A program made the translations under genes and the position numbers. From Gracilariopsis chorda (Eukaryota > Rhodophyta > Florideophyceae > Gracilariales > Gracilariaceae), in assembly GCA_003194525.1 (NCBI GenBank), contig NBIV01000146.1, forward strand, positions 1 to 64,000: a DNA stretch of 64,000 bases, in the 5' to 3' direction. The stretch's first letter is position 1. Each line of letters opens with the position of its first letter. The notes beneath the pieces were generated by a model that saw only the letters and a list, made by a program, of their open reading frames with translations, searched no databases and was not told where the DNA came from. Below are positions 22,701 to 33,600 of this stretch, in pieces.

Positions 22701-24356
22701 AATGTCAATAGCCCTTTGAAGGGTGGCCTGTGCATTGTTCAAACCAAACGGCATCCGCTTGAAGCGGTAAGACCCCAAGTGACAGACGAAAGCAGTCTTA
22801 TCTCGGTCTTCCTCCCTTACAGGGACTTGCCAATATCCCCAATTGGCGTCAAGAGCCGTGAAAACGGTTACATCTCCAAGGCAGTCAATACACTCATCCA
22901 TACGTGGTATGGGGTAGGTGTCCCGTATAGTTACGGAGTTAAGGCGACGGGAATCGACGCAAAATCGCCAGGTGATGTCCGCTTTCAATGCCAGTACAAC
23001 TGGGGATGCCCACGGAGATTGTGCGGGTTCAATCACTCCGGCACGGGGCATTTTGTCCACCTGGAAGTGTTCCTCTTCCCGAGCTTTCGGTCCTGCCCGA
23101 TACGGGGGTTGTGCAATTGGCCGAGCATTCGGTAATAAATCTATCCGATGTTCGGTTGCGTTAATCTCCCCAAGGGAGCCATCCCACATAGTGGTAAACT
23201 CCCGTAATAGGTGACGGAGGCGCCCGCGATGCGAGGCCGGTACGTGACCGAGGTCCAACTCTTCGAGAGCCTTCTCCGGGTCAATTCGGTCGTAGCTTGT
23301 TCCGCCTTGGTCCCAATGATTAGGCACGGGGTCCGGATCGTCCGGTGTTTTATCCGTTACAACGGTGTTACCATCTCCCTCCTCAGTAGGTTGTACGTCC
23401 TCTTCCGAGGTTACCACACCGAGAATCTCGGCAGCCGTCATCTTCGTTGGCACCATAGCCAACGGATGGGGCGTAACTGATCCGATCACTTGGTTCTTCA
23501 CCAGATACTGGGTAGTGGTGCTAAGATTGGCGACCAGCACCCGGAACGGGGCGTCCGGCGTCACTTGGACTACACCATTTGCAATGGTGAGTTGGTACTT
23601 CTCGTACAACGAGGTCAAGGGTTGGATAACTCGTACTCCGTGTTGACGGGAGTTGACCCGGACCATTACCTGGGTCTCCGGGGGTATCGATATCGATGCT
23701 GCAACGCGGAGCTTAGTTGACTCCCGCGACGCGGGCAGCGGTTCCTGTGCAGCAGGTAGCGGCACTTCCTTCTTCGTCGCCCGCGTTAGCGGCTTTCGAA
23801 CTATTGGTACGGTGGACCCGTCCTCTAGTTCGACTTGCCTCTGACGAGGTCTGATTGCTTCGACGAATCGGTCGCAGTAATCACAACCCAGTATGACCGG
23901 AGCGGCTAACGACCGACAAACAATAAAGTCGAGCTTCACCACGGATGTTCCGAGCCTCACGACCAAGTCGATAGTTCCCACCGTTTTCAACGGATTTTTG
24001 TTCGCGTCCGCGATTTCCGGCGCCGTTCTCGAACGGATACGAGATCGCAACAGCGGGGCCGAAGCCAATTCCACGATGAAGTTCAAACCGGCACCTGTAT
24101 CCAGTACGGTTAAGTACCTTACCATGAACTGCGGGTGAAGCCCAAGGTCAGCATATACCTTGTAGTTGCGCTTGGCCATTACCAAGATTCTATCCGGGAT
24201 CCGATTATTTCTTACCCGTACCCACGGTCGACGCAGAACACCGAAGTGTTCCGAATCCGCGTCTGCGGCGTCCCTCTTCGAGAGGATTTTCACCGGGGAG
24301 CGAGGCGGTGACGCCTCGGGCGTCAATAACCTCGACTTGGAGGACGCCTCTCCCAA
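19722..24356 (-). pseudogene. G2 pol: protease, RT, RNase H, integrase; single TGA
   Basis: One minus-strand frame interrupted only by TGA at 21129-21131. The listed start is a TTG; the frame is open beyond it and differs from the gag frame, so Pol was probably made by frameshifting from Gag. Counting from 24356: retropepsin VLDTGAG (residues 85-90) and ILGCDY (155-160); RT FTALDANWGYWQ (first Asp about 503) and LVYLDDI (YxDD 565-568); RNase H SVDTDSSD (Asp about 715) and YTDH (784); integrase zinc site with H954, H961, C991 and C994; first catalytic Asp in AIDILGP (about 1023). After the TGA come LLSDNGKQF and QCNGQVERFNR with the other catalytic residues, GDYVFVRK, and then an unusual Ser/Pro/Thr/Glu-rich tail of about 220 residues without a chromodomain. 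At the TGA site G1 has Gly (LYGPP), so one base change explains the stop. Confidence 0.93.
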
Positions 24357-24373
24357 TTGGAAGACTCCCTCGG

Positions 24374-26523
24374 CTAGTTTCCCTGAACAGGGCTTTCCTG
24401 AGCTGGTTGCTCAGCCTCCTCGACTACGAGAGCTTGTCCGTTCTCACCACGGTTAACCGCTTGTGCGGGACCAACTTCCATCGTCTGCGAACGGTTGTTT
24501 GCCGGCGGTGACGGGGCCATTCTCCGGAAAGGAGTTGAGGGCACTGCGAGAGAAAAGTCTGTCTTGGCGCGCAAGTACGACGCGGCCGGGACAGACGCCT
24601 TCTCCTGTGGAGTTAACGCCTCGTAATGGGCGACAATCTTTGGGAGGTCCCGGATAGAACACAGACACTGTGGTGACGTGTGGCCAAATGTGTAACAAAA
24701 GTGACATAGTATGGCCACCACCGCGGTACGCGGGTCCACATTCCGAGTATCGGCCACAACTCCAGGGGAGCGGTTGTTCACCCAACCGGGCCGCTGATTG
24801 CGGGTGTATCCGTTTGCATACGGTATGCAAGGCGCCCGAGCTCTTCCGTTCCCTGTATACAACAGGTCATCTTCCCGATCCGTCGGTTGCGTCCCGTCCA
24901 AGGTTGACGGTAGTTCCGCAGTCGGCACTGAGACGCCATCGCCGTGAGGGATGTGTACGTTGTCATACCCCTTCTGGGGAGGCTCATCCGCCAAAAGTGA
25001 GAGGGAGTTGGACTCGTTCTCCACCATCAACGCTTTTGCGGTTCTTACCCTCGGTTCAGGTGTCCTGGCGCGCAGTGCATCTCCTTCAGCGCGGGCGTAC
25101 TGCACCAACTCCAAGTAGGAGAGCTTAGGCCGGTCTTACCGGTATCTCCCCACTAGGGTCTTGATGGCTGGGTCCAGCCCATCAATGAACATCGTGCACC
25201 GCTCCGCAGCGGGATAAACATTAACACACCTGTGGAAACCCTTGTTCAGGCGTACCGAGTAATCGGTTTCCAATTCCCCAGGTTTCTGGCGGGTGTCGCG
25301 CAGAGCGAGGACTGCCAATTGAATTGCGATGTTAGTTGCGTACGACCGTAGCAGGTATTGAACCGCTTCTGGCCAGCAGCTAACCCCTCCTTTGGAGGCA
25401 CGAGTTGAGCCTTTTACAGAGTTGAACTGATATTCAGCGATTCCCCGTAAAAGTACGGTAGTGTAATGTAGGCCTGAGCCTCATTCATCCCGAGTATATC
25501 GGCTTCTGTCACGAAACGTGCGAGGAAATCCAACACCAGAATGGGTTCTTCTCCAGAAAAAGTCTGGTTGCGGAGTGAGAGCTGCATGCGCTTAATGCAA
25601 TCTCTCACTTTACCCGTGTCACGGGCGTTTCTCTCGAGAGAGGTATCTTCTAACCGATAGTATCGGTATGACAGCAGCTTCCGATACATCGGGTTCGTTG
25701 GCTTCAACTCCTTCAAACCGGAGTGCTTCTTACCCCGAGTTCGGGCGCGAACTGCACCTTCGGTGGCATATGACCGCTTGGAGCGGGAAGATCGCCCGCG
25801 GCGGGTGTTGCCATCCTCGGAGTCCGAGCTTTCGGAATTATCCGAGTCGCTCGATGAAGAATCTGACGAAGTCGGTGGCGACCGAGAAGATTTCTTTCTT
25901 CGGGATCTCCGCTTCTTGCAGTCTTGTCGCTGGTCACTGCGCTCGGCGCGTTGGGAGAGAGCTCCATGTTCCGCTGCTGCGGGTTGGTCCGTCAAGGCGG
26001 TTTGCTCCAACGTCTCCAGACGGGCCTTAAATCGATCGAATCGGGTCTCAATTCCTTCGACGAAGGCAGCGGGTCCACCGAAGCTTTCCAGCAAGGTGTT
26101 GACGTCGGACCGTATTAAACGGAGATCTTCTGCGACATCCCTTACAGGGTTGGCCTCCATCACTCCACGGAAGGAAATAAACTCCCTGACAAGGGTGTTG
26201 TGAGCAGTCCGTATCGTACGGAGCTGCTCGTCCAGGCGAGTCACCTGGCTCTTCTCGACAGCCCCAGATGGAGGGGGCACTTCCGCGACAGCGGTAACCG
26301 ATGTAGGCGGCCCAGCACTGGGTGTCAAGTTGTCCACCAGAGCTGATGGATCATTCCGGGGTTCCAGTTCCTGGCCCGTTGAGCGAGATGCGACGTTGGC
26401 AGCCAAGGTAGAACCAGCCCTAATCGGGATCCTGGTAGGATGCAGAACATCGGGGTTGTCACCACCTTGGTGGGAGCGGCTGCGACTAATCGCCAGATCC
26501 GCGTCCGAGGGCTTCTTCGACAT
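24374..26523 (-). pseudogene. G2 gag, with one frameshift and one stop
   Basis: ATG at 26523 opens Gag: a basic/Ser N-terminus, a coiled region (about 26250-26000, DEQLRTIRTAHNTLVREF), then a striking basic and acidic Ser-rich stretch (SRRKKSSRSPPTSSDSSSSD). This frame ends at 25414. The continuation is in another frame (25318-25136, capsid-like LETDYSVRLNKGFHRCVNVY), which hits TAA at 25133-25135 and then runs on in the same frame to 24374. The CCHC zinc knuckle CHFCYTFGHTSPQC lies at 24706-24665. Gag forms the particle and binds the RNA. The frameshift lies between about 25414 and 25320. Gag ends 18 bases before the listed pol start, in a different frame. Confidence 0.88.
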
Positions 26524-26610
26524 GACAACCCGTTCAAACGGGAACCACGGAATTGTTCCAGATAAATGAATCAAACCTCCACGAGGAGTAATACAGAGCT
26601 TAGTCTTCTA

Positions 26611-26623
26611 GGTCGGGAGACCA
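26611..26623 (-). other. tRNA primer-binding site of G2
   Basis: Minus strand TGGTCTCCCGACC, three bases (AAA) inside the 5' LTR. Identical in sequence and spacing to the site in G1. The tRNA was not identified. Confidence 0.88.
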
Positions 26624-26626
26624 TTT

Positions 26627-27480
26627 TGTGGTGCAATGCCCAGTGATGGGAAAACACGCCGAAGACGTTCGGGATCTTCCTCTCACGAGGGCAGCACAGC
26701 GAAAGAGCCCTTCCAGGGATGACAAGACGGAGTCGGGTGTAAACCGAGGTCAACCTTCGCGACTAGCGCAGGAAGGTGAATAGATAAACCTGTAACACAA
26801 TGCAATACTCCGGTGAGGAGGGATGACTCCACACAGTGGCGCACACACGACAGATGTCGGTATGAGCCGCGGATAGCGGGAACTATCCTAAATAGGTAAG
26901 GGGAAATATGAAGGAATATGGGGGGAATGGGACAAAGGAAAGGGACGACAACGAGTCATGCGAGTGGCTCGGAGGAGGCCCGGCACTGCCGAGAAATATA
27001 CCGTATACCCGGGCGAAACCACAACAATGGGAACAATCCTCAAGAGGGGTATCTTGGCGAGCAAGGGGGTTGAGCACACCGTAGGAAACGAGATATCTCT
27101 CCTAAATGGAGTCGAGTACCGCCGAAGGAGAATGAGCTCAGAGCCAAGTTCTTGGAGTAGAACACCCTTGGTCGGGAAGATTTAATGGTGCAGCGGCCGC
27201 GAGGCCGGCGCACTAAGTAGTGTAGCTCCCCTAGTGTAATAACTAATTAAATAGATAATTAAATAAATATATAACAACCACCCGTTCACTATCTATCCTT
27301 GCCTGCAACCCTTGCCCACGCCCGTCTTCCACGTGTACCACTGGTGTACCGGGCCAACTCCTGCTCGCAGGCAGTGCCGCCTGGCACGAGGAAAAGTCAT
27401 GTATGAACATGTATAAAAGCCGGTGCGACCGGGAAATTTAACAAGTCCCCAGATGTCCCTCTTACGAGGCATGCTCTTCA
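26627..27480 (-). repeat. 5' LTR of G2
   Basis: Starts TGTGGTGC and ends CTCTTCA in plus-strand orientation; followed by CACCG, the target duplication. About 98% identical by eye to 15966-16819. Confidence 0.97.
27238..27276 (-). promoter_or_regulatory. AT-rich core promoter candidate in the G2 5' LTR
   Basis: A block of almost only A and T containing TATATATTTA on the minus strand, about 205-242 bases into the LTR. The same block is kept in the 3' LTR, in the G1 LTR (10240-10275) and in the solo LTR (43507-43533), which suggests function, most simply a TATA region. No start site can be shown. Confidence 0.45.
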
Positions 27481-27486
27481 CACCGT

Positions 27487-28216
27487 AAATGGATTTCAAT
27501 AGTAAGCAAACTTTGCCAGGAACATAGGAAGAGCCCGATGCATTTTGGGGTTGCTCCATTATCAACGGATCTTCTAGTTCACCATAAAGATAAGCGTTGC
27601 TTATATCCATTGTCTCCAAAAGTAGATTCTGTGCGACTGCTTTGGCTAACGCTAGTCGGAATGTTTCGAGCTGAGCCACAGGTGCGTACAGATTGTCACG
27701 ATCGTAGTCCAAATACGGTCTTTGCATGTCGCCTCTTACGACACATCGAGCTTTGGGGAGAATTTCTGGAGGACTTATACTTATGTGTTTCCCGTTAAAA
27801 GTCCACAGAAATGGAAGGGGTTTCATTCCTGCCTTCCTGTCAATGAGTCTCCAAGTTTTTCTTTCAACGAGATCATGGTATTCTCTGTTGATTGCTTCTG
27901 CCCATACGGGAATATGTCTTGCTTCCTCAAAGTTGTTTGGTATCTTAAACGAGTCGTTTTCATCCAAGGAGCGAGAGTGTGCAACTAAGCAGTGCACTAT
28001 AGCTGCTTCATAGTACTCCTCTTCCCCTTCATGGAGTCGCTGCTCGGCTTCTGTCCAGCCCAAGGACAAAAGGTCAAGTAGCGTGTTGATTGGTGGTAGA
28101 TAGTCCTTTGACACCTTGAAGTCGTTTTGCCTGACCATGATCACCTTTTCTGTGGAAGGGATGTAAATTCTGTATAAAGTTTGAGTGCTTTCCATTCCAA
28201 CGAAGTGTCCCTTCAA
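27487..28216 (-). pseudogene. C1 reverse transcriptase, N-terminal half, cut by G2
   Basis: Minus-strand Copia RT: EAINREYHDLVERKTWRLID is the standard lead-in, followed by RCVVRGDMQRP, PVAQLETFRLALA and ETMDISNAYLYGELEDP, where the Asp of MDISNAYL is the first catalytic residue. The frame breaks off at KSIYGV where the G2 LTR begins; the remaining residues before the natural continuation at 15965 lie in the LTR. The 5-base duplication at the cut shows simple retrotransposon integration. No further stop is seen in this part. Confidence 0.92.
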
Positions 28217-29539
28217 AGATCGGGGTAGTAACTTCTTGTTCGGTGCAGAATCAGAACGATAGATATACGCATGACCTTCTTGTCCGAACTTAAGTAGAGT
28301 AGAGAACTCGGGCTTTTACCAAACCATTCCGTGTAAGGGACCTTCATGTTGATTCTGAAGTTTGGTAGACGGTTCCATATCCAATTTGCATGGGATATGG
28401 CTTCTTCCCAAAGCGTAAGAGGTATTTTGGATGCGTATAGAAATGTTCGAGCCGTCTTCCACAAATCCTGAATGATTTTCTCAGCAGCTCCATTCGACTC
28501 GTGTGCATACGGTGGTGTATATTCAAGTATTATTCCGTTGTCCAATGCATAAGTGACGAGCTCGTCCACTTTATTCTCACCCGCTCCGTCAAGGCGAACG
28601 CGATATATACGGATGGATCCTTGGTTGTTCATTTTCCGCAAGAGCCTTGTACCACTTTATGGAGACGAAGAATTGTGATTTGGTCGATAGGAAGTAAAGC
28701 GACGATGCTCTTGTGACGTCATCAAGGAGTGCCTGCATGTACTTTGATCCTTGTAATGACGGTGGGGTGATGGGACCAGATAGGTCTGTGTGCGTGAGCT
28801 CCAGTGGGGAAGTCGCTAAGGATGAGGATCGTTGTAGTGGAGCACGTCTCGATCCCGCTTCTAAGCATGATGTGCAATGGATGTTTTGAACATCGGACTT
28901 CGAGAGATCGGGTACACCGTTGGACTGGTCGACGGTAGCGAGTAGTCGATCTTTTCCAGGATGCCCAAGCTTTTCGTGCCAGTCTTTCGCTGTATCTCCA
29001 GGTGTTGTAAAATTAGCTTGAGCACGAGGCGGAGGGATTGGGTTTGGTAGTGGACAAAGTCCGTTCTTCGCTGTGCATTGGTGAAGCAGTGCTTGGTTTC
29101 GAGAATCCTTTATGATAAACCCGGTAAAGTTATTATCACTGCTGAATGTGACAGTAGCATAATCTGCAATTACTGATAGAGAGACGAGATTGGAATCAAA
29201 TGAGGGAATGTGTTTTGCAGGTAAAGATATTCCATCTCCCAAAGGCAGCATGATCGTTCCTGTCCCTCTTATCTCAGACTCTCTGTCGCATGTACTCACT
29301 GATTGATTCTCCACCGCTTTATAATCCCAGAACAGGGTTCTATCGCTAACGAAAACATGGCTGGCGCCGCAGTCCAGCCATGTAACTGCCTCATGTTCGT
29401 GAACAGATAGCTTTGCCTGTGTTATCGCAACAAACCCACGAGGCTCGGTGTTCTGTCTGTCATGGTTGGTCTTGTTGGATTTTTTTCGATTGGAGTCCCA
29501 TTCCTTCGATCTGAAGCTGTTATTGCACAATCGGTTTGA
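28213..29539 (-). pseudogene. C1 protease and integrase, frameshifted
   Basis: Continues in the gag frame after a TGA at 29540. The protease loop reads TWLDCGASHVF, with Cys in place of the Ser usual in Copia DSGA. The integrase zinc region WHEKLGHPGKDRL ... CTSCLEAG follows, then HTDLSGPI with the first catalytic Asp. Near 28620 the frame shifts: 28641-28213 carries RVRLDGAGENK with the second Asp and APYAHESNGAAEKI-like text with the Glu, then WEEAISHANWIWNRLP. Around 28216 the frame returns to that of gag. Protease processes the polyprotein and integrase inserts the cDNA. One TGA and two compensating frame changes make this a pseudogene. Confidence 0.88.
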
Positions 29540-30346
29540 ATATCATTTCCGGTAATCCTCGTTTGTCTTGGATTGCTTTCTCCAACGACACTCGGACGGC
29601 ATATGGCCTAGTCTTCCACAATGCCAGCATCGAACCGTTTTGGATCTCCTACGCAGTTTTAGGATTGCGGTCTTGGACTTCCGCGCGGCCATATGGGGGT
29701 ATTGGGAACCACTTTCTATACCAGCAGTTTTTATGGTACCAGTTGAATCACGATGTTTACGGCGATCCATTTCAGATCTTATCAATGAGACCACCTGGTC
29801 TTTTTCCATATTATTGGCATCTGCAAGTAATGTGATTGCCATTAACGAGTCTGGTAAGGTTCTCAATGAACAAGCTGTTCGCTCCTTGTCGGTTAATGGA
29901 TCTCCAAGACTAGCAAGCTCAAGGAATATTGTTTCCATTTCATGAAGATGTTCGAGAGTGTTCCCGTCATCCTTGAACACAAGACTGTTCAGACGTTGTC
30001 GAAGATTCATTTTCGTTTGAATGTTGTCTTTTTTGTACGTAGTTTCAAGCTTGGTCCAAACATCTAATGCAGAACATTGCATTCTTTCAAGAAGCTCTGA
30101 AACGGCAACAATTGGCTGAGTGCCAAGGTTCTGCACAATATGTGATCGTGCTTTTCTATCGGTGTCGTCCCATCGGCGGAGAGCTTGAGCAGAGCTCTCA
30201 ATTTCCAATGTGTGGGCCTCCATTACTACAAAGAGAACTTGGTCAGCGTTCATTATGTCTCGAACATATATTCTCCATTTGTAATAGTCCGCCAATCCCT
30301 TAAGGCGTGGGATTGTTCTCTCGCCTTCTTCTCTACTTTCACTCAT
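29540..30346 (-). pseudogene. C1 gag with CCHC zinc knuckle
   Basis: ATG at 30344-30346 on the minus strand; 267 residues to TGA at 29540-29542, after which the same frame enters protease. In Copia elements gag and pol are normally one frame, so the TGA may be a mutation or a natural leaky stop that limits Pol. The N-terminal domain (LKGLADYYKWRIYVRDIM) and helical middle (LDVWTKLETTYKKDNIQTKM) are typical of the UBN2/Copia gag family. The zinc knuckle CWHCGRLGHMPSEC sits near the C-terminus. Length is normal for Copia gag. Confidence 0.88.
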
Positions 30347-31192
30347 CTGTTTGGGTTAAGAGTGGAAGAAGGGTGATGAACTCTGGTTAACGAGGCTTTT
30401 TTTGGTTAGTCTGCTTCACCTCTAGCTAGCGGGGTTCCTTTTGTTAGTCTTCTTGACCTCTAGCTAGCGAGATGCCTTTTGTTAGTCTTCTTTTGTTCGG
30501 GCGCACGGACAGGAGAAACTACCTCCGCTACCCTAGAGGTTTGACCTCTTAACCAGGGTTACTCTCTCTTGGTGAGTCACGGCTTTCTGCAGCCTGCCAA
30601 GCTCTGCGCGAACAAGAGCGAGGTGCGTTTAGTCTCTACGGAACGTCCAAGGGAGGTTATTAAGTAAAGATAAGTTTTCACCAGTTGACCCCTTCTTGTT
30701 CCTTGCAAGACTGGAGCGCAGCTTCTTTGGTTAGTAAAGAACAAGGCTTGTTGAACAGCTTGGGCTGAATGACGACACACTGTATCACCAAAGGCAGACA
30801 GAGCACACCCCAGCTGAGCCGGTTATCTAGTGTGATATCAAATCCTAAGGATTACTTCAAGTTTCCAATCAATTCCCGTCCCGGTACTCGGCTTGCAAGC
30901 TGCTAAACCTAAAGTTGGAAGTGTTGGTTGGATGTAAAAGGTAGAAATAAAAGATGGAAAGCTGAGTATTGTGATCAAGATGAGTTTGTAGGCTTCGAGT
31001 CCAAAGATGAATTTCACAGTCTCCAAAGAGGTTGCGTAGAATGAAATGCGCGCTCTGTAGCTTCGTTGAGGAGAGAAATGCGCGGTTGATGTTGGAAATG
31101 AAAACTTTCGAGTGGCGATGGTGGGAGTAGGGGAAGGGGGGGCTTGACGTGGAAAGAGGGTTAGTTGCGGGGGTGTTGCGGTCGAGGGGTGG
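30347..31192 (-). other. C1 leader between primer-binding site and gag
   Basis: About 850 bases with no gene in frame with gag; long for a Copia leader. Contains the 38-base tandem repeats at 30405-30493. A minus-strand frame at 31282-30869 overlaps it but shows no domain and looks like chance. Confidence 0.55.
30405..30493. repeat. Tandem 38-bp repeats in the C1 leader
   Basis: Units at 30405-30442 and 30443-30480, starting GTTAGTCT and ending CCTTTT, plus a partial third from 30481. Each full unit carries CTAGCTAG, a palindrome. They lie shortly before the gag start on the minus strand. Confidence 0.8.
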
Positions 31193-31208
31193 GTGAGCGA
31201 TGCAACCA
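31193..31208 (-). other. tRNA primer-binding site of C1
   Basis: Minus strand TGGTTGCATCGCTCAC starts immediately after the LTR ends (TTCACA). TGG is the expected complement of a tRNA CCA end. The tRNA was not identified. Confidence 0.65.
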
Positions 31209-31388
31209 TGTGAAGAAGTGTGTGGCCGGCAGAAAGCACAGACTGCGCCGCCGGCCGCTTCTTTATAGACTGTATTTTCCAATTTTTTGTTATCCTAATA
31301 AAGAAGAGTAATGAATGCAGTCTCAATTCAGAGTTGCATTGTAATTTAGAGAATTACAATGCAACTCTCTCTAATTCTACCTCTCACA
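31209..31388 (-). repeat. 5' LTR of C1
   Basis: Plus-strand TGTGAAG to TCTCACA, followed by AAGTT (31389-31393). Carries the perfect hairpin arms 31331-31346 and 31352-31367, unchanged relative to the other LTR although the rest has diverged by about 7%. Confidence 0.93.
31261..31267 (-). promoter_or_regulatory. TATA box candidate of C1
   Basis: TATAAAG on the minus strand in the 5' LTR, also kept in the 3' LTR. A GC-rich 7-bp inverted repeat lies downstream, where the transcript would start. Confidence 0.55.
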
Positions 31389-31393
31389 AAGTT

Positions 31394-31480
31394 TACGCTG
31401 AGTTTCACCCAAATTTGCAGGGGTCCACTCATACCTGAATTAAACGGATGCCACGTTGGTACGTCATCATCAATGATTCA
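31394..31480 (+). repeat. LTR of the outermost element, right part
   Basis: Continues the LTR broken at 14406. Matches 41931-42016 (ATACCTGARTTRAAC and flanking text) and ends GATTCA where the match stops. Confidence 0.65.
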
Positions 31481-31650
31481 CCTCGACAAGAGGATCTGTG
31501 CATCCGCATTGTTGTACAGTTAGCGAAGTGATGGCGATCAATTTGTTTAGCAATGCCATGCTCAGCGAAGTAACTCTCAGAAGTGCCAAACATCAGCTCA
31601 ATATCTTAGCCAAGACTCGGCAGATGTCTGAATGCGACTCTGAGATGTAG

Positions 31651-32399
31651 ATGGCCAAGTCTTCCCACAACTCACTCTTGGACTTCGGCTGTCAATTTAC
31701 CGATCTATGTGAAAACCATGACGTCGTACCACAGCCATCTGACAACGCTAATATTGTTCTTCGCAAGGATACCACTCTGGTAACTGGTGGTCGTCGATTC
31801 AATTACAACAAAGAGTTCAGTTCAAGTACATAGTGTAGATGACCGATTAGTCGCCGATAATGCCAGACATGTTGTTTACGGGCCAACGCTGCAGAATTAT
31901 ACTCGATGACGCAGTAAAGGTATTAACGAATCTCACCTTCATTTCGAAGGGATCCCAGAAGACCTACACCAAGACGGACGTAGAGATCATGGTCGGACAT
32001 GGAGTTCAGCATGCTCTTGCAGCCTTCGAGAAGTGCAAAGAGCACGAGCAATACTCTCACCATAGAGAAACGTCTCGGAATAACGGCAATAATGAAAAGC
32101 AAATGCTCTCTCATCGAAGCCTCTGGAACGAAAGAACGCGACCCGAACCAGACTTGTGCTACGATTGTCGGGACTCAAGGCATCGCTATGGAGATCTGGA
32201 GCGCAAACGTATTAGAATTTCCACCAAAAAGGTCAGGAGTGAAGCCCAATCCCGCAAAATCTCCATGGATGGTAAGAAGGACCATATCAACCGAGATTTC
32301 TACAAAGCCTCCTATCCATCACAAGTCAGTCATCTTGAACATCCAGGGAAGGAGCCTACTCATATCGTATTCTGTTTGCCAAGAAGCCCAATCCAGTAA
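31651..32399 (+). pseudogene. Outer Copia-like gag remnant
   Basis: Plus-strand frames 31651-31833 and 31860-32399. The second holds LCYDCRDSRHRYGDLE, which fits a CCHC knuckle whose last Cys is lost, embedded in a basic region (RKRIRISTKKVRSEAQSRK). Its position after the LTR and before integrase and RT remnants supports gag. The element is heavily decayed; no start can be assigned. 32400-33239, where protease and the first part of integrase should be, has no readable frame. Confidence 0.5.
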
Positions 32400-33239
32400 T
32401 CGATCCTGAGTGTCCAAAGAGTGTTGGAAGTTTTGACACCGTAGGCCATCTTTGTGTTTCGTTGGAACAAGAGCTCGTAACCCAACAATTGGACTGTGGG
32501 CCCTTCTTTCACGGCTTTCGGGGAAACTATTTTTACGCTAAACAAACGTTCGCCGTTTGAACTCTTCGTGGTTTTTAAGAAAACGACGTTTCATTTTCCA
32601 TCAGCGTCTACGTCGTAGAAGAAACTTGCCCCATCTTTGTTAGGCTCGATGTTCTATTACATTGCAACATACTTGGGGGCGATAATACTATTCAACTCCC
32701 TGTCAATGTTCTTTCGAAAGAGAGCCCTTTAGCCCCTCCAACGTACTACAAGAGAGGAGATCTTACCAAGCGTAAGCATCTGCCACTAGTGCCGTCTTGC
32801 AACGCTTCGTTCAAGACGCTTCTGTCCCGTATGAAGACAGGAACGCCTCCTTGAAAGCTCATAAAGAACAAACAGCGTTTCGCCAAGCTTTTCAAGCTCT
32901 ACACGCACTTCTCTCTGAGGAACATGAAGGGAATCTGCAGCAGGGCTGGGGTGCTGACTAGAACCCTGTTGTTCTTACGGTCACATTCGTTCTTCTCATA
33001 GAATCCATGTACATCCACTGGAAGGCCATTAAGTTCTTGCAATGTATCATTTTCACGTCTTCTGACAACCTCCAACAAGAATGTACAAGTTGACTTTGTG
33101 TTTGTTGGAGAAATGGGAACCTTCTCATTTTACACATGAATAATTCCGCCACAGGCATCTCCTACGCCGCTCTTTTGTTCTCAAGAACGAGAAAATAAGC
33201 TTCTAAGAACTTTTTTATGCACTAGAAAAAGGTCAAGGG

Positions 33240-33600
33240 GCCCGTGCAGAAATATCCCGTCACCCGGAGTTCTTTTCTGACGACTTTGCGACAATTTATG
33301 CGTCTCATTCCATCAATTACTTGGCGAGACCTGGACGCCGCCATATCAAAACAGGCCTGGCCGAGTCATCCCACCAATCAATCCAGTACATCATTCAGCG
33401 ACTCATCAAGGAACGTAAGCTCGCAGCCTCAATCAGCCTACATGTGCATTCAGACCAGGAGGTAGCGGCCAGTGTAGTCTTTCTAAAACTACTCTGCGCC
33501 GCTTCAAATTCATTTCGTCCTTTGAATTCGCCCGTCGCTACCATCTGGCTCTCTCAGGCCTTGACCAAAGCCCCTTCAGCAAGTATATGGTAGACGCATA
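33240..33600 (+). pseudogene. Outer Copia-like integrase, end of the core
   Basis: Two overlapping plus frames give RPGRRHIKTGLAESSHQSI and IIQRLIKERKLAAS. This resembles the Copia integrase text around the catalytic Glu (NGLAE...HQ), with Thr in place of Asn. The rest of integrase is not readable. Positions 33600-34256 show no frame worth reporting. Confidence 0.45.

Larger units (their letters stand above)
15966..27480 (-). mobile_element. Nearly intact Ty3/Gypsy retrotransposon G2 with antisense ORFs
   Basis: 11,515 bp with 854-bp LTRs at both ends (TG...CA), a 5-bp target duplication CACCG (15961-15965 and 27481-27485), a primer-binding site (26611-26623) and a polypurine tract (16820-16832). 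Minus-strand order: LTR, gag (26523-24374), pol with protease, RT, RNase H, integrase (24356-19722), non-coding stretch (about 18750-19721), then two plus-strand ORFs (16867-18749) next to the 3' LTR. LTRs differ at about 18 of 854 positions (about 98% identity). Gag has one frameshift and one TAA and pol has one TGA, so this copy is probably not autonomous but is recent. It inserted into the RT gene of C1. Confidence 0.96.
14407..31388 (-). mobile_element. Ty1/Copia retrotransposon C1 (minus strand), carrying nested G2
   Basis: Two 180-bp LTRs (14407-14586 and 31209-31388) flank a minus-strand Copia gag-pol in the order gag, protease, integrase, RT, RNase H. LTRs end in TGTGA...TCACA; the inner copy ends in G instead of A. 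A 5-bp target duplication AAGTT lies at 14402-14406 and 31389-31393. Removing the element and one duplication copy restores a gap-free match to the related sequence near 41890-41955, which confirms the boundaries. The element is interrupted in its RT gene by the Gypsy element 15966-27480; without it C1 is about 5.5 kb. LTRs differ at about 13-14 of 180 positions, so C1 is older than G2. Confidence 0.93.

Noticed and set aside
30838..31326. Minus-strand frames of 137-162 residues in the C1 leader and LTR
   Set aside because: They cross the LTR edge and the primer-binding site and show no conserved motif.
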